From: Arthrobacter sp. zg-Y1171 | Lineage (GTDB): Bacteria; Actinomycetota; Actinomycetes; Actinomycetales; Micrococcaceae | Direction: 5' to 3' | Assembly: GCF_025244845.1 (NCBI RefSeq) | Contig: NZ_CP104264.1 | Span: 1,426,001-1,490,000 of the forward strand | Length of the DNA: 64,000 nt | Shown: positions 1 to 7,804 of the stretch, piece by piece | Position numbering within the stretch: position 1 is the first letter of the stretch | How the letters are laid out: every line of letters starts with the position of its first letter | Made by a program: the position numbers and the translations under genes | Notes under the pieces: model-generated | The model's database searches: none | Told to the model about the DNA's origin: nothing | The model's input: only the letters and a program-made list of their open reading frames with translations

Positions 1-46
1 CAAGGCCCCGGGTCCCAACAACAGCCTGGACACCTTCCTGGGCTAG
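1..46 (+). CDS. C-terminal tail of a gene entering from the left
   Basis: An open frame runs from base 2 to a TAG at 44-46 and encodes the last residues KAPGPNNSLDTFLG. Nothing in this tail identifies a family. It is called as a partial gene because the frame stays open to the window edge and is followed by an intergenic repeat and a start region on the same strand. It could be a chance frame. Confidence 0.35.
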   Translation, partial: KAPGPNNSLDTFLG

Positions 47-115
47 CGCGTTCTGCTGCCGGTCCGGGACTTTGCTGCCGGTTTGGGAAAAGCCTCCGCG
101 GCGCAGCGGCAGCCC

Positions 116-222
116 GAATCCCTGCCTTCTGTCCGAATCCCTGCGGTTTGTCCGGATTCCCGCGCCGCGCCGAGCAGGAAGCCGGACAAACCGAGGGATT
201 CTGCGCAAACCGCAGGGATCCA
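116..222. repeat. Intergenic palindromic repeat family A, copy 1
   Basis: The left arm carries CCTGCGGTTTGTCCG and the right arm carries CCGGACAAACCG and CAAACCGCAGGGATCC, with a GC-rich centre. The arms can fold on each other. Related copies lie at 32923-33112 and 50205-50277. All three copies sit upstream of a plus-strand start codon. This one ends 45 bases before the aldo/keto reductase start. Confidence 0.75.
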
Positions 223-266
223 GGGGACGCACAAGGAGAGCACTACACGGGAGTACCGTAGCTTGC

Positions 267-1244
267 ATGACTTCTTACAACAGACTCGGAAATTCCGGCC
301 TGACCGTCTCCACGGTCGGACTGGGCTGCAACAATCTGGGCCGTCCGGGGACGCCCACCGAATCGCAGGAGGGCACCGACGCCGTCGTCAACGCCGCTGT
401 CGACGCCGGCATTACGCTGTTTGACGTTGCGGACGCCTACGGGCGCACCCCGGGGCTCAGCGAGGAAATGCTGGGCAAGGCGCTGGGCAACCGCCGCGAC
501 GACGTGGTGGTAGCCACCAAATTCGGCATGGACATGAAGGGCGTCAACGGCGCAGACTTCGGCGCCCGGGGATCCCGCCGCTACATCGTCAAGGCTGCGG
601 AGGCTTCCCTGCGCCGCCTGAACACGGACTGGATTGACCTCTACCAGTTCCACACCCCGGATCCGCTGACGCCCATCGAGGAGACCCTCGCGGCCCTGGA
701 TGATCTGGTGACCAGCGGCAAGGTCCGGTACATCGGACACTCCAACCGGGCGGGCTGGCAGATTGCCGAAGCCGAGTTTGTGGCCCGGATGGGCGGTTTC
801 ACTCCGTTTATCTCCTCGCAGAACCATTACAACCTGCTGGACCGCCGGGCCGAGCTGGAGGTCACTCCGGCCGCCGAAGCCTACGGACTGGGCGTGCTGC
901 CCTACTTCCCGCTGGCCAACGGCCTGCTTACGGGCAAGTACAGCAGCGGCAAGGCTCCCGAGGGCAGCCGGCTGACGCATTCCCGGACTAACCTGCTCGA
1001 GAACGCTGACTTCGAGCAGCTTGGCGAGTTTGGCCGGTTCGCTGCCGAGCGCGGCCTTACCGAGGTCCAGGTGGCCTTCTCCTGGCTTGCCGCCCAGCCG
1101 TCCGTGGCGTCAGTGATTGCCGGTGCCACCAAGGTGGAGCAGGTGCAGCAGAATGCCGACGCCGTTTCCTGGGTCCCGTCCGAGAAGGATCTGGAAGAAC
1201 TGGACCGGATCTTCCCGCGGACGCCGAAGGTCGCTTTGTTCTAG
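267..1244 (+). CDS. Aldo/keto reductase
   Basis: A 325-residue NADPH-dependent aldo/keto reductase, cytoplasmic, expected to reduce aldehydes or ketones; the substrate is unknown. The AKR tetrad is visible: Asp53 and Tyr58 in FDVADAYG, Lys85 in ATKFG, and the His in YQFHTPD. The C-terminal cofactor region (SVIAGATKVEQVQQN) is typical of the family. The ATG at 267 was chosen because the family begins just before the first strand (YNRLGNSGL). The frame is open further upstream but reads through the palindromic repeat there. GGGAG at 249-253 is the nearest ribosome-binding-like sequence. The gene appears to be monocistronic. Confidence 0.88.
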   Translation: MTSYNRLGNSGLTVSTVGLGCNNLGRPGTPTESQEGTDAVVNAAVDAGITLFDVADAYGRTPGLSEEMLGKALGNRRDDVVVATKFGMDMKGVNGADFGARGSRRYIVKAAEASLRRLNTDWIDLYQFHTPDPLTPIEETLAALDDLVTSGKVRYIGHSNRAGWQIAEAEFVARMGGFTPFISSQNHYNLLDRRAELEVTPAAEAYGLGVLPYFPLANGLLTGKYSSGKAPEGSRLTHSRTNLLENADFEQLGEFGRFAAERGLTEVQVAFSWLAAQPSVASVIAGATKVEQVQQNADAVSWVPSEKDLEELDRIFPRTPKVALF

Positions 1245-1273
1245 GTTCCTCCCGTCACCTTGGGTGGTCCGGA

Positions 1274-1348
1274 GGTCCGGAACGGCGGCAACGAAAATCC
1301 CTTGCTCGCAGAGCTCGCCGGGATTATTAAAGCCGCCTAACCCGGACC
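1274..1348. repeat. Palindromic repeat family B, copy 1
   Basis: A 75 bp element that matches the reverse complement of 2111-2185 at about 70 of 75 positions. Its own ends also pair: GGCGGCAACGAAAATCC faces GGATTATTAAAGCCGCC around CTCGCAGAGCTCG. It lies 30 bases after the aldo/keto reductase stop, in a convergent gap. Placement at gene 3' ends suggests a transcript-end or mRNA-stability element. Confidence 0.85.
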
Positions 1349-1425
1349 CTCCGGCTCCTTCGGAGCATCCAGACCCGCCGCCTAACCCGGACCCTGCGGC
1401 GCCTTCGGAGCATGCAGACCCGCCG
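1336..1425. repeat. 45 bp tandem duplication (two units)
   Basis: Units 1336-1380 and 1381-1425 are identical except at three positions. Each begins CCTAACCCGGACCCT and contains CCTTCGGAGCAT. The first unit overlaps the end of the family B repeat. No coding role is seen. Confidence 0.85.
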
Positions 1426-1455
1426 CCGGCTCCTGGCCTGCGTGGTTCGGGAGGT

Positions 1456-1746
1456 TCATTCCGGTTTGGTTGCCCTGCCGTCGAGCCAGAGGGTGTCGGA
1501 GTCGTCCCGGTGTGCTCCTGTTGTTCCGACGTGTTTCTGATCTATTTGGGGGCCGTTTTTGATGACGTGGACGAGCGCCATCCCGTGACCGCGTCCGATT
1601 CCGTAATCGGTCTTCAGCCATTCGAGGATTTCGCCGGCCTTGACGTTGCCGCCGCTGAACCCCTTGGCTGCGGCGATATCCATGAGCTGGCGGGGCGTCA
1701 ATCCTGTTTTTTCTTCAACTGCGTCTAGATAAGCCTGGAAAGACAT
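1456..1746 (-). CDS. DUF4287 domain protein
   Basis: A 96-residue cytoplasmic protein that begins MSFQAYLDAVEEKTGLTP and contains GHGMALVHVIKNG, the pattern of the DUF4287 family, whose function is unknown. Such proteins are small and often single-domain, as here. The start is supported by TAGGAG seven bases before the ATG. It lies with a small membrane gene inside a roughly 0.8 kb interval bounded by two inverted copies of repeat family B. No catalytic motif can be assigned. Confidence 0.75.
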   Translation of the reverse strand: MSFQAYLDAVEEKTGLTPRQLMDIAAAKGFSGGNVKAGEILEWLKTDYGIGRGHGMALVHVIKNGPQIDQKHVGTTGAHRDDSDTLWLDGRATKPE

Positions 1747-1793
1747 GGTTGTTCTCCTAAATCCTGAACTGACTTTGCGGATTCCCGGGGTCG

Positions 1794-2030
1794 CTAGCCG
1801 CCCGTCTCTTCCCGGCGTTCCTGCCGGTAACCCTCACGCTGATTTAGGACGAAGCTTGCCAGCAGCCTAATGAAAGCAGCGCCCAGTACCAGGAAAAGAC
1901 CTATCAATAGCCAATTCCACGGCTCGTCGAACGGTAGGAGAAGAACCAGCCACAACGAGACGCAAGCACTGAGCATGAACACGACCATTCGCTTTGTACG
2001 CGTCTGCGACCATGCTGGGCCCTGACTCAT
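1794..2030 (-). CDS. Small two-helix membrane protein
   Basis: A 78-residue frame with two hydrophobic segments (about residues 15-31 and 40-60) and a charged C-terminus rich in Arg and Glu. I do not recognise a family. It lies 47 bases upstream of the DUF4287 gene on the same strand, so the two may be co-transcribed. No convincing ribosome-binding site precedes the ATG, so the start and even the gene are less certain than their neighbours. Confidence 0.5.
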   Translation of the reverse strand: MSQGPAWSQTRTKRMVVFMLSACVSLWLVLLLPFDEPWNWLLIGLFLVLGAAFIRLLASFVLNQREGYRQERREETGG

Positions 2031-2110
2031 GCAGGGAGGCTAGCGCGGCCGCTGCCCGCTGACCAGACCCGAATGAAATGTACCGGGACAGGAACGCGAA
2101 AGCGCCGGAC

Positions 2111-2185
2111 GGACCGGGTTAGGCGGCTTTAATAATCCTTGCGAGCTCTGCGAGCAAAGGATTTTCGTTGCCGCCGTTCCGGTCC
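2111..2185. repeat. Palindromic repeat family B, copy 2 (inverted)
   Basis: A 75 bp element, the near-perfect reverse complement of 1274-1348. It lies just after the stop of the fadJ-type gene on the minus strand, again at a gene 3' end. With copy 1 it encloses 1349-2110 as an inverted repeat pair. Confidence 0.85.
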
Positions 2186-2214
2186 GCCCGGCGCGGGCGA
2201 AACAAACGGCCTAG

Positions 2215-4350
2215 CTAGGCTGGAGCAGCCACAGCAGCCTCATGGAACTTCTTGCCGTTCACGCGCTCGGAAGCCCCGACACGGTCCAGGTACGGCGTGA
2301 TGCCGCCCAGGTGCATCGGCCAGCCGGCACCCAGGATCATGCACAGGTCGATGTCTTCGGGAGCTGCCACAACACCCTCTTCGAGCATGAGCCCGATTTC
2401 CTCGGCCAGGGCATCCTGCGTCCGGCGCAGGACTTCCTCGGAGGTGGACGGCGTGGTGCCGAAGTCCAGCATCGCCAGGGTTTCCTCGGGGATGTAGGCG
2501 TTGCCGTCCTCGTCCTTCTGCCACAGGGACTTGATGCCGGCGTCGATGAGCTTCTGCGAGTTCTTCGAGAGCCAGAAGCGCTCACCGAAGGCCGAGTGCA
2601 GTGATTCCTGCACATGCTGTCCCACCGGCAGGCCCACGAGGGCGAGCAGGGTGAACGGAGACATGGGCAGGCCCATCGGACGCAGCGCGTTGTCTGCGGT
2701 GGCGGCATCGGTGCCCTCATCGAAGACCATGGTGATCTCGCCGAACATGCGGCCCAGGATGCGGTTGACCACGAAGGCTGCGGCATCCTTGACCAGCACG
2801 GCCGTCTTCTTCAGCTGCTTGGCCAGGACAAAGGCGGTGGCCAGCACGGCGTCGTCGGTCTTGGGAGCGCGCACGATTTCCAGCAGCGGCATAACGGCGA
2901 CCGGGTTGAAGAAGTGGAAGCCCACTACCCGCTCCGGGTGCTGCAGGTCCGCGGCCATTTCCGTCACGGAGAGCGAGGAGGTGTTGGTAGCCAGGATGCA
3001 TTCGGGGGAGACCACGGCCTCCACCTCGGCGAACACCTGCTTCTTCACGGAGAGTTCCTCGAAGACGGCCTCGATGACGAAGTCGGCGTCGGAGAACGCT
3101 TCCTTCGAGACCGAACCGGTGACCAGGCCCTTGGTGCGGTTGGCGGCGTCGGGGGAGATGCGCTTCTTGGCCAGGAGCTTGTCCACCTCGGCGTGCACGT
3201 AGCCCACGCCCTTGTCCACGCGCGCCTGGTCGATGTCCGTCATCACCACGGGCACCTTGAGCTGCCGGGCGAAGAGCAGGGCGAGCTGGCTGGCCATCAG
3301 GCCGGCGCCGACCACGCCCACCTTGGTGACCGGGCGGGCCAGCTTCTTGTCCGGCGCGCCGGCGGGGCGCTTGCCGCGCTTCTGGACCAGGTCCAGGAAG
3401 GCATAGACCGTGGAACGGAACTGCGGGGTCTGCATGAGCTCGGCCAAGGCATTGCACTCGGCCTCGCGGGATTCCTCGCGGGTCCAGGTCTTGCCGGCTT
3501 CAAGCAGGTCCAGGACCAGGGCCGGGGCGGGGGCCGCGTTGGAGGTCTTGGCCTCCACAAACGCACGTCCCTTGGCGACGGCGGCGTCCCAGGCTTCGCC
3601 GGCGTCGGCGGGTTCGACGGCGTTGGGCCGGGAAACCTGCTCCTCGCCGCTGATCACGCGGGAGGCCCAGGCCAGGGACTGCTCCAGGAAGTCGGCCGGC
3701 TCGAACAGGGCGTCGGCAATGCCCAGCTTGTAAGCGGCAGCCCCGGAGAGGGTGCGGTTGTTGCTGAGCGGGTTCTCGATCATCACCTTCACGGCGTTCT
3801 CGGGTCCGATCAGGCGCGGCAGCAGGTACACGCCGCCCCAGCCCGGAACCAGGCCGATGAAGGCCTCCGGCAGCGACAGGGCGCCGGCGCCGGTGGAGAC
3901 CGTGCGGTAATCCGACTGCAGGGCGATCTCCAGGCCGCCGCCGAGGGCAACGCCGTTGATGAAGGCGAAGCTGGGCACGCCCAGGTTGCCAAGCTTGGCG
4001 TAGACGTCATGGCCCAGGTGGGCCATGGCGGCGCCGTCTTCATATTCGGAGATGGACTTCACAGCGGAAAGATCGGCGCCGGCGACGAGGTAGAACGGCT
4101 TGCCGGTGACGCCGACGCCGACAATCTCGCCCTTGTCCGCACGGGCCTTGAGCTCGTCGAGCTTCGCGCCCAGCTCAAGGAGCGTGTTCGGGCCGAGCGT
4201 GGTGGGACGTGAGTGGTCGACGTCGTTGTCCAGGGTGATCAGGGCGAAGGTGCCCTGGTTGCCCGGCAGCTGGATGTCGGAGACGTACGAGTGGGTGATG
4301 ACCTCGGTGGGGAAGAGTCCCGCGAGGCGCTGGTAGTCAGGAGCAGACAT
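2215..4350 (-). CDS. fadJ: 3-hydroxyacyl-CoA dehydrogenase/enoyl-CoA hydratase (FadJ/FadB type)
   Basis: A 711-residue bifunctional fatty-acid beta-oxidation enzyme (alpha subunit). The N-terminal crotonase domain shows VAGADLSAV and NGVALGGGLEIAL and carries hydratase activity. A Rossmann NAD domain begins near residue 345 with VGVVGAGLMA and continues with VGFHFFNPVAVMPLLEIV. C-terminal 3HCDH domains follow. The ATG at 4350 overlaps the TAA of the upstream thiolase by one base (TAATG), a sign of translational coupling. Partner and context are therefore the thiolase beta subunit. Both products are expected to form a cytoplasmic trifunctional complex. Confidence 0.93.
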   Translation of the reverse strand: MSAPDYQRLAGLFPTEVITHSYVSDIQLPGNQGTFALITLDNDVDHSRPTTLGPNTLLELGAKLDELKARADKGEIVGVGVTGKPFYLVAGADLSAVKSISEYEDGAAMAHLGHDVYAKLGNLGVPSFAFINGVALGGGLEIALQSDYRTVSTGAGALSLPEAFIGLVPGWGGVYLLPRLIGPENAVKVMIENPLSNNRTLSGAAAYKLGIADALFEPADFLEQSLAWASRVISGEEQVSRPNAVEPADAGEAWDAAVAKGRAFVEAKTSNAAPAPALVLDLLEAGKTWTREESREAECNALAELMQTPQFRSTVYAFLDLVQKRGKRPAGAPDKKLARPVTKVGVVGAGLMASQLALLFARQLKVPVVMTDIDQARVDKGVGYVHAEVDKLLAKKRISPDAANRTKGLVTGSVSKEAFSDADFVIEAVFEELSVKKQVFAEVEAVVSPECILATNTSSLSVTEMAADLQHPERVVGFHFFNPVAVMPLLEIVRAPKTDDAVLATAFVLAKQLKKTAVLVKDAAAFVVNRILGRMFGEITMVFDEGTDAATADNALRPMGLPMSPFTLLALVGLPVGQHVQESLHSAFGERFWLSKNSQKLIDAGIKSLWQKDEDGNAYIPEETLAMLDFGTTPSTSEEVLRRTQDALAEEIGLMLEEGVVAAPEDIDLCMILGAGWPMHLGGITPYLDRVGASERVNGKKFHEAAVAAPA

Positions 4351-5591
4351 TACTTCGTGGCCTCCGTGGAATCGGTGTTGTAGTCGGGGTGGTTCGGGTT
4401 TTCCCAGATCACGGTGGCGCCCATGCCCAGGCCGATGCACATGGTCGTCATGCCGTAACGCACGCTCGGGTCTTCCTCGAACTGGCGGGCCAGCTGGTTC
4501 ATCAGGCGGACGCCCGAGGAGGCCAGCGGGTGGCCGACGGCGATGGCGCCGCCGTAGCGGTTCACGCGGGGATCGTCGTCGGCGATGCCGAAGTGGTCCA
4601 GGAAGGCCAGCACCTGGATGGCGAAGGCCTCGTTGATCTCAAACAGGCCGATGTCCTCGATGGACAGTCCGGTCTGCTCCAGCACCTTTTCGGTGGCGGG
4701 GACCGGGCCGTAGCCCATGACCTCGGGCTCGACGCCGGCGAAGGCGTAGCCGACCAGGCGCATCTTGACGCCCAAACCCAGTTCCTCGGCCGCTTCGGCG
4801 GAGGCCAGCAGGGCGGTGGTGGCGCCGTCGTTCAGGCCGGCGGCGTTGCCGGCGGTGACCCGGCCGTGGGCACGGAATGGGGTCCGCAGCTGGGCGAGGT
4901 CTTCAACGGTGGTGCCCGGGCGCGGCGGTTCGTCCACGGTGTTCAGCGTCCAACCGGAGCCGGGCTTCTTCGTGGCGACGGGGACCAGATCCGGCTGGAT
5001 GGCATTACCGGCGTAGGCCTTGGCCAGCTTCTCCTGGCTGGCGGCGGCGTACGCGTCGGTGCGGTCCTTGGTGATGTGAGGGAAGCGGTCATGCAGGTTT
5101 TCCGCGGTGTTGCCCATGTTCAGGGCGGCCGGGTCCACCAGCCGCTCGGTCATGAAGCGGGGGTTCGGATCGGCGTCCTTACCCATCGGGTGGTTGCCCA
5201 TATGCTCCACACCGCCGGCGATGACGACGTCGTAGGCGCCGAAGCCGATGCCGGACGCAGTGGTGGTCACGGCCGTCATGGCACCCGCGCACATGCGGTC
5301 AATGGCGAAGCCCGGGACGGTGCGCGGCAGGCCGGCCAGCAGCGCGGCGGTGCGCCCGATGGTCATGCCCTGGTCGCCGGACTGGGTGGTGGCTGCAATG
5401 GCAACCTCGTCAATGCGTTCCGGAGGAAGGGAGGGGTTGCGGCGCATCAGTTCGCGGATGCACTTGACCACCAGGTCATCAGCCCGCATGCCGGCGTAGA
5501 TGCCTTTTTCGCCTGCTTTGCCGAACGGGGTCCGCACTCCGTCAACGAAAACTACGTCCCTGATCTGCCGTGATCGGCTTTGTGGGCTCAC
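4350..5591 (-). CDS. fadA: Acetyl-CoA acyltransferase (3-ketoacyl-CoA thiolase)
   Basis: A 413-residue degradative thiolase performing the last step of beta-oxidation. The nucleophilic Cys is at about 101 (DRMCAGAM), followed by NEAFAIQV, GGAIAVGHPLASSG with the catalytic His, and the second Cys in TMCIGLGMGA. The GTG at 5591 was chosen because GAGGAG lies seven bases upstream and the family begins just after it (RDVVFVDGVRTPFG). The gene is first in a two-gene operon with fadJ. A 20 bp palindrome at 5638-5657, about 47 bases upstream, probably controls it. Confidence 0.93.
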   Translation of the reverse strand: MSPQSRSRQIRDVVFVDGVRTPFGKAGEKGIYAGMRADDLVVKCIRELMRRNPSLPPERIDEVAIAATTQSGDQGMTIGRTAALLAGLPRTVPGFAIDRMCAGAMTAVTTTASGIGFGAYDVVIAGGVEHMGNHPMGKDADPNPRFMTERLVDPAALNMGNTAENLHDRFPHITKDRTDAYAAASQEKLAKAYAGNAIQPDLVPVATKKPGSGWTLNTVDEPPRPGTTVEDLAQLRTPFRAHGRVTAGNAAGLNDGATTALLASAEAAEELGLGVKMRLVGYAFAGVEPEVMGYGPVPATEKVLEQTGLSIEDIGLFEINEAFAIQVLAFLDHFGIADDDPRVNRYGGAIAVGHPLASSGVRLMNQLARQFEEDPSVRYGMTTMCIGLGMGATVIWENPNHPDYNTDSTEATK

Positions 5592-5637
5592 GTACTTACT
5601 CCTCTTTGAGATATGAAACGGAACAACGTCCGAGTCG

Positions 5638-5657
5638 ATGTTACTCGTGAGTAACAT
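5638..5657. promoter_or_regulatory. Palindromic operator upstream of fadA-fadJ
   Basis: The sequence ATGTTACTCGTGAGTAACAT is a perfect inverted repeat with 9-base arms and a 2-base centre. It lies 47 bases upstream of the fadA start. Size and symmetry fit a TetR-family operator. An acyl-CoA-responsive repressor is the natural guess, but no regulator gene is adjacent. Confidence 0.75.
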
Positions 5658-5822
5658 AGGCCGCAAGGACGCCGGCGGACAGCCGTGGACTGACCGCTAT
5701 GGCGTGGATCACGCCGCTTCCGAATCGACCCTACCCACATACCGGCGTTCGACAAACCCGTGGTCCGTGCCGGGATTCCGGCGCACCGGGCAGCAACGGA
5801 GCAGGTTAGGCGGGGAGCAGGG

Positions 5823-6221
5823 CTATGCGCGTCCGGCAGCCTGGTCCGGGGAGCCCCCGCGACGTGAGGCCAAAACCTGGGCAACCGCTGTTCCGGCCGC
5901 CGATGCGACCCAGAGGATGAGTGCCGAAAGGATCCAGTTGCCAATCCCGGTGTTGCTGACTCCAGCGGGGATGGTACTGGCAATCACCAACGCCAACAGG
6001 GCAGCGACGAGCCCCGTCCCGCCGAGGAACGCGGGTGCGTAGCGTTTTGCCGCCCAGTTGGTCAGCGGCGTCATAAGTGCCTGGGCGAGCACCACAACCA
6101 GTACCGTGGCGACGAATCCGGGCCACTGGACGCGGAATCCGGGCACCCACCACATACTCAGCAGAAGGGCTGCGCTTGCCGCAAGTATCTGCAGCAGGCA
6201 CGTCATCAGCAGGTTTTTCAT
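5823..6221 (-). CDS. Four-helix membrane protein, holin superfamily IV-like
   Basis: A 132-residue integral membrane protein with four hydrophobic segments (about residues 3-25, 36-52, 68-88 and 95-116) and a short basic tail. The helix arrangement resembles the small membrane proteins annotated in Actinobacteria as phage holin family IV. These are usually chromosomal and not linked to prophages. It follows the SHOCT-domain membrane gene by 11 bases, so the two probably form an operon. Function unknown. Confidence 0.6.
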   Translation of the reverse strand: MKNLLMTCLLQILAASAALLLSMWWVPGFRVQWPGFVATVLVVVLAQALMTPLTNWAAKRYAPAFLGGTGLVAALLALVIASTIPAGVSNTGIGNWILSALILWVASAAGTAVAQVLASRRGGSPDQAAGRA

Positions 6222-6232
6222 GCGACCGGGGG

Positions 6233-6613
6233 TTAGGCGGACAGCGCCATGGACTTCAGCCGGTCAAACTCGGACTCGGTGATGCTCCCGTCGGCAAGGA
6301 GGCTGCGCGCGGACTCAATCTGCTGGGCGGGAGAAGCCGTTCCGGCGATCCGCCGTACATAGCTGTCCGTTGCCTCCGCCTCCTCCCGGACCCGGGCCTC
6401 ACTTCGCGCAGCCATGCCTCCGCCCCGGGCGATGATGTACACCAGCGCCGTAATAAAGGGGGCGATGAACAGAAAGAAAATCCAGGCCGCCTTGGCGAAA
6501 CCGCCGAGTTCCCGGTCACGGAACAGATCCGACAGGATCTGGAACAGCAGGATTAGATAGGCCACGAAAAAGAACGCCACAACGATGCTCCACATGGATT
6601 CCCAGAAGCTCAT
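6233..6613 (-). CDS. PLDc_N/SHOCT-domain membrane protein
   Basis: A 126-residue protein. Two membrane segments near residues 8-28 and 42-64 have the PLDc_N-like pattern with AAWIFFLFIAPF. The C-terminus (SARSLLADGSITESEFDRLK) is a SHOCT short oligomerisation domain. The ATG at 6613 was chosen for AAGGAG seven bases upstream. The role is unknown; such proteins are common small membrane factors in Actinobacteria. Confidence 0.8.
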   Translation of the reverse strand: MSFWESMWSIVVAFFFVAYLILLFQILSDLFRDRELGGFAKAAWIFFLFIAPFITALVYIIARGGGMAARSEARVREEAEATDSYVRRIAGTASPAQQIESARSLLADGSITESEFDRLKSMALSA

Positions 6614-6774
6614 GTCAATCTCCTTTGATAATTCCCCGGGGTGCGTGGCGGGCCCGCCGTACGTGGCCATGTGCACATCGAAGAGCAATCGTGGAGTCCG
6701 CTGGTGTCCTCATTTTCCTCCCGGCGTCCGCCGGGTGGAAGATGTCCCGCAAACGGCGCTGGTAGGTTTGGCGC

Positions 6775-7719
6775 ATGGAGTCCATAGCCGATCCAGCGTT
6801 GGCTGCCTGGCTGGAGGAGATACGTACCGGCGAAAGCGTGGAGCCCTCACTCGAAACCATCCGTTTGTTGAGGAAGGACCGAGCCCGGCCTCCCGGTCCG
6901 GAGCTTGCCAGCGTCACCGACGTCACCATCCCCGGAAGGCCTGCGCTGCGGGCCCGGTTGTACCGCTGTGGTGCCGGAATTCAGCCGCTGACGGTGTTTG
7001 TGCACGGCGGCGGGTTCGTGTTCGGCGGGCTTGAGTCGCACGACAGGCTCTGCCGCCGCCTCGCACTGTTGGCCAACACCGCGGTCCTGGCGGTGGACTA
7101 CCGGCTCGCCCCCGAGCATGCCGCGCCGGCGGCAGTGGATGACATTGTGTGTGCCCTGGCCTGGGTTGCGGAGGGTCCGGGGGAACTGGGGTCCGTCCGT
7201 CCCGGCGTCGGGCTGGCCGGTGACAGTGCCGGCGGCCTGATCGCTTTCCTGGCCGCAGACAGGCTGGCAGGTACCGCGTTGCAGCCTCAGTTGCTCCTGC
7301 TGGCCTATCCCAACGCCGACCTGGCCCTGGCCCTGCCCAGTGCCGGCGAAAAGGGTGAGGGATGGGGTCTGTCGGTGCGGGAGCTGACGTTCTTCATTTC
7401 ACAGTGGGTGCCGGCGGCGTCCCCGCAGATGTTTGCCGAGTACAGCCCGTTGGCTGTTGCCGCTGCCGGCGGACGGCGGCTGATGTCCGTGCGGACCCTG
7501 CTCGCTACGGCAGAGCATGATCCGCTGCGGGACGAGGGGCAGCTGCTGGCTGAAACCCTGGTGCGCGGTGGAGCCGACGTCGACTATGTGCCCCACCCCG
7601 GTTTGGTGCACGGCTTCCTGACCCTGGACACTGTCTCGCCGGCTGCCCGGCAGGCAGGCGATGCCCTGCTGCGGCGGTACGGGACGGCGCTGCGGCACGC
7701 CCATGATGCCAAGGGGTAA
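6775..7719 (+). CDS. Alpha/beta hydrolase, hormone-sensitive-lipase type esterase
   Basis: A 314-residue carboxylesterase-like protein. The oxyanion motif HGGGFVFGG is near residue 80, the nucleophile motif GDSAGG near 158, the acid is in EHDPLRDEG, and the catalytic His is in VHGFL near the C-terminus. This is the layout of the alpha/beta hydrolase 3 (HSL) family, which cleaves short acyl esters. No signal peptide is seen, so it is probably cytoplasmic. It stands alone between divergent and unrelated neighbours. Confidence 0.88.
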   Translation: MESIADPALAAWLEEIRTGESVEPSLETIRLLRKDRARPPGPELASVTDVTIPGRPALRARLYRCGAGIQPLTVFVHGGGFVFGGLESHDRLCRRLALLANTAVLAVDYRLAPEHAAPAAVDDIVCALAWVAEGPGELGSVRPGVGLAGDSAGGLIAFLAADRLAGTALQPQLLLLAYPNADLALALPSAGEKGEGWGLSVRELTFFISQWVPAASPQMFAEYSPLAVAAAGGRRLMSVRTLLATAEHDPLRDEGQLLAETLVRGGADVDYVPHPGLVHGFLTLDTVSPAARQAGDALLRRYGTALRHAHDAKG

Positions 7720-7804
7720 GAACGTGCCAGTCCGGCAGCTCACGCTCTAGGCGGAAAGCATGCTGATGATTTAGTCCCGGGAGCACGGGCTCGGTAACCT
7801 GTTG

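Noticed and set aside
2614..5573. Two long plus-strand open frames opposite fadJ and fadA
   Set aside because: They are shadows of the thiolase and dehydrogenase genes, with His/Gly/Asp-rich composition and no ribosome-binding sites.
5823..6221. Possible prophage remnant because of the holin-like gene
   Set aside because: No other phage genes, attachment sites or integrase are nearby, and this membrane family is commonly chromosomal.
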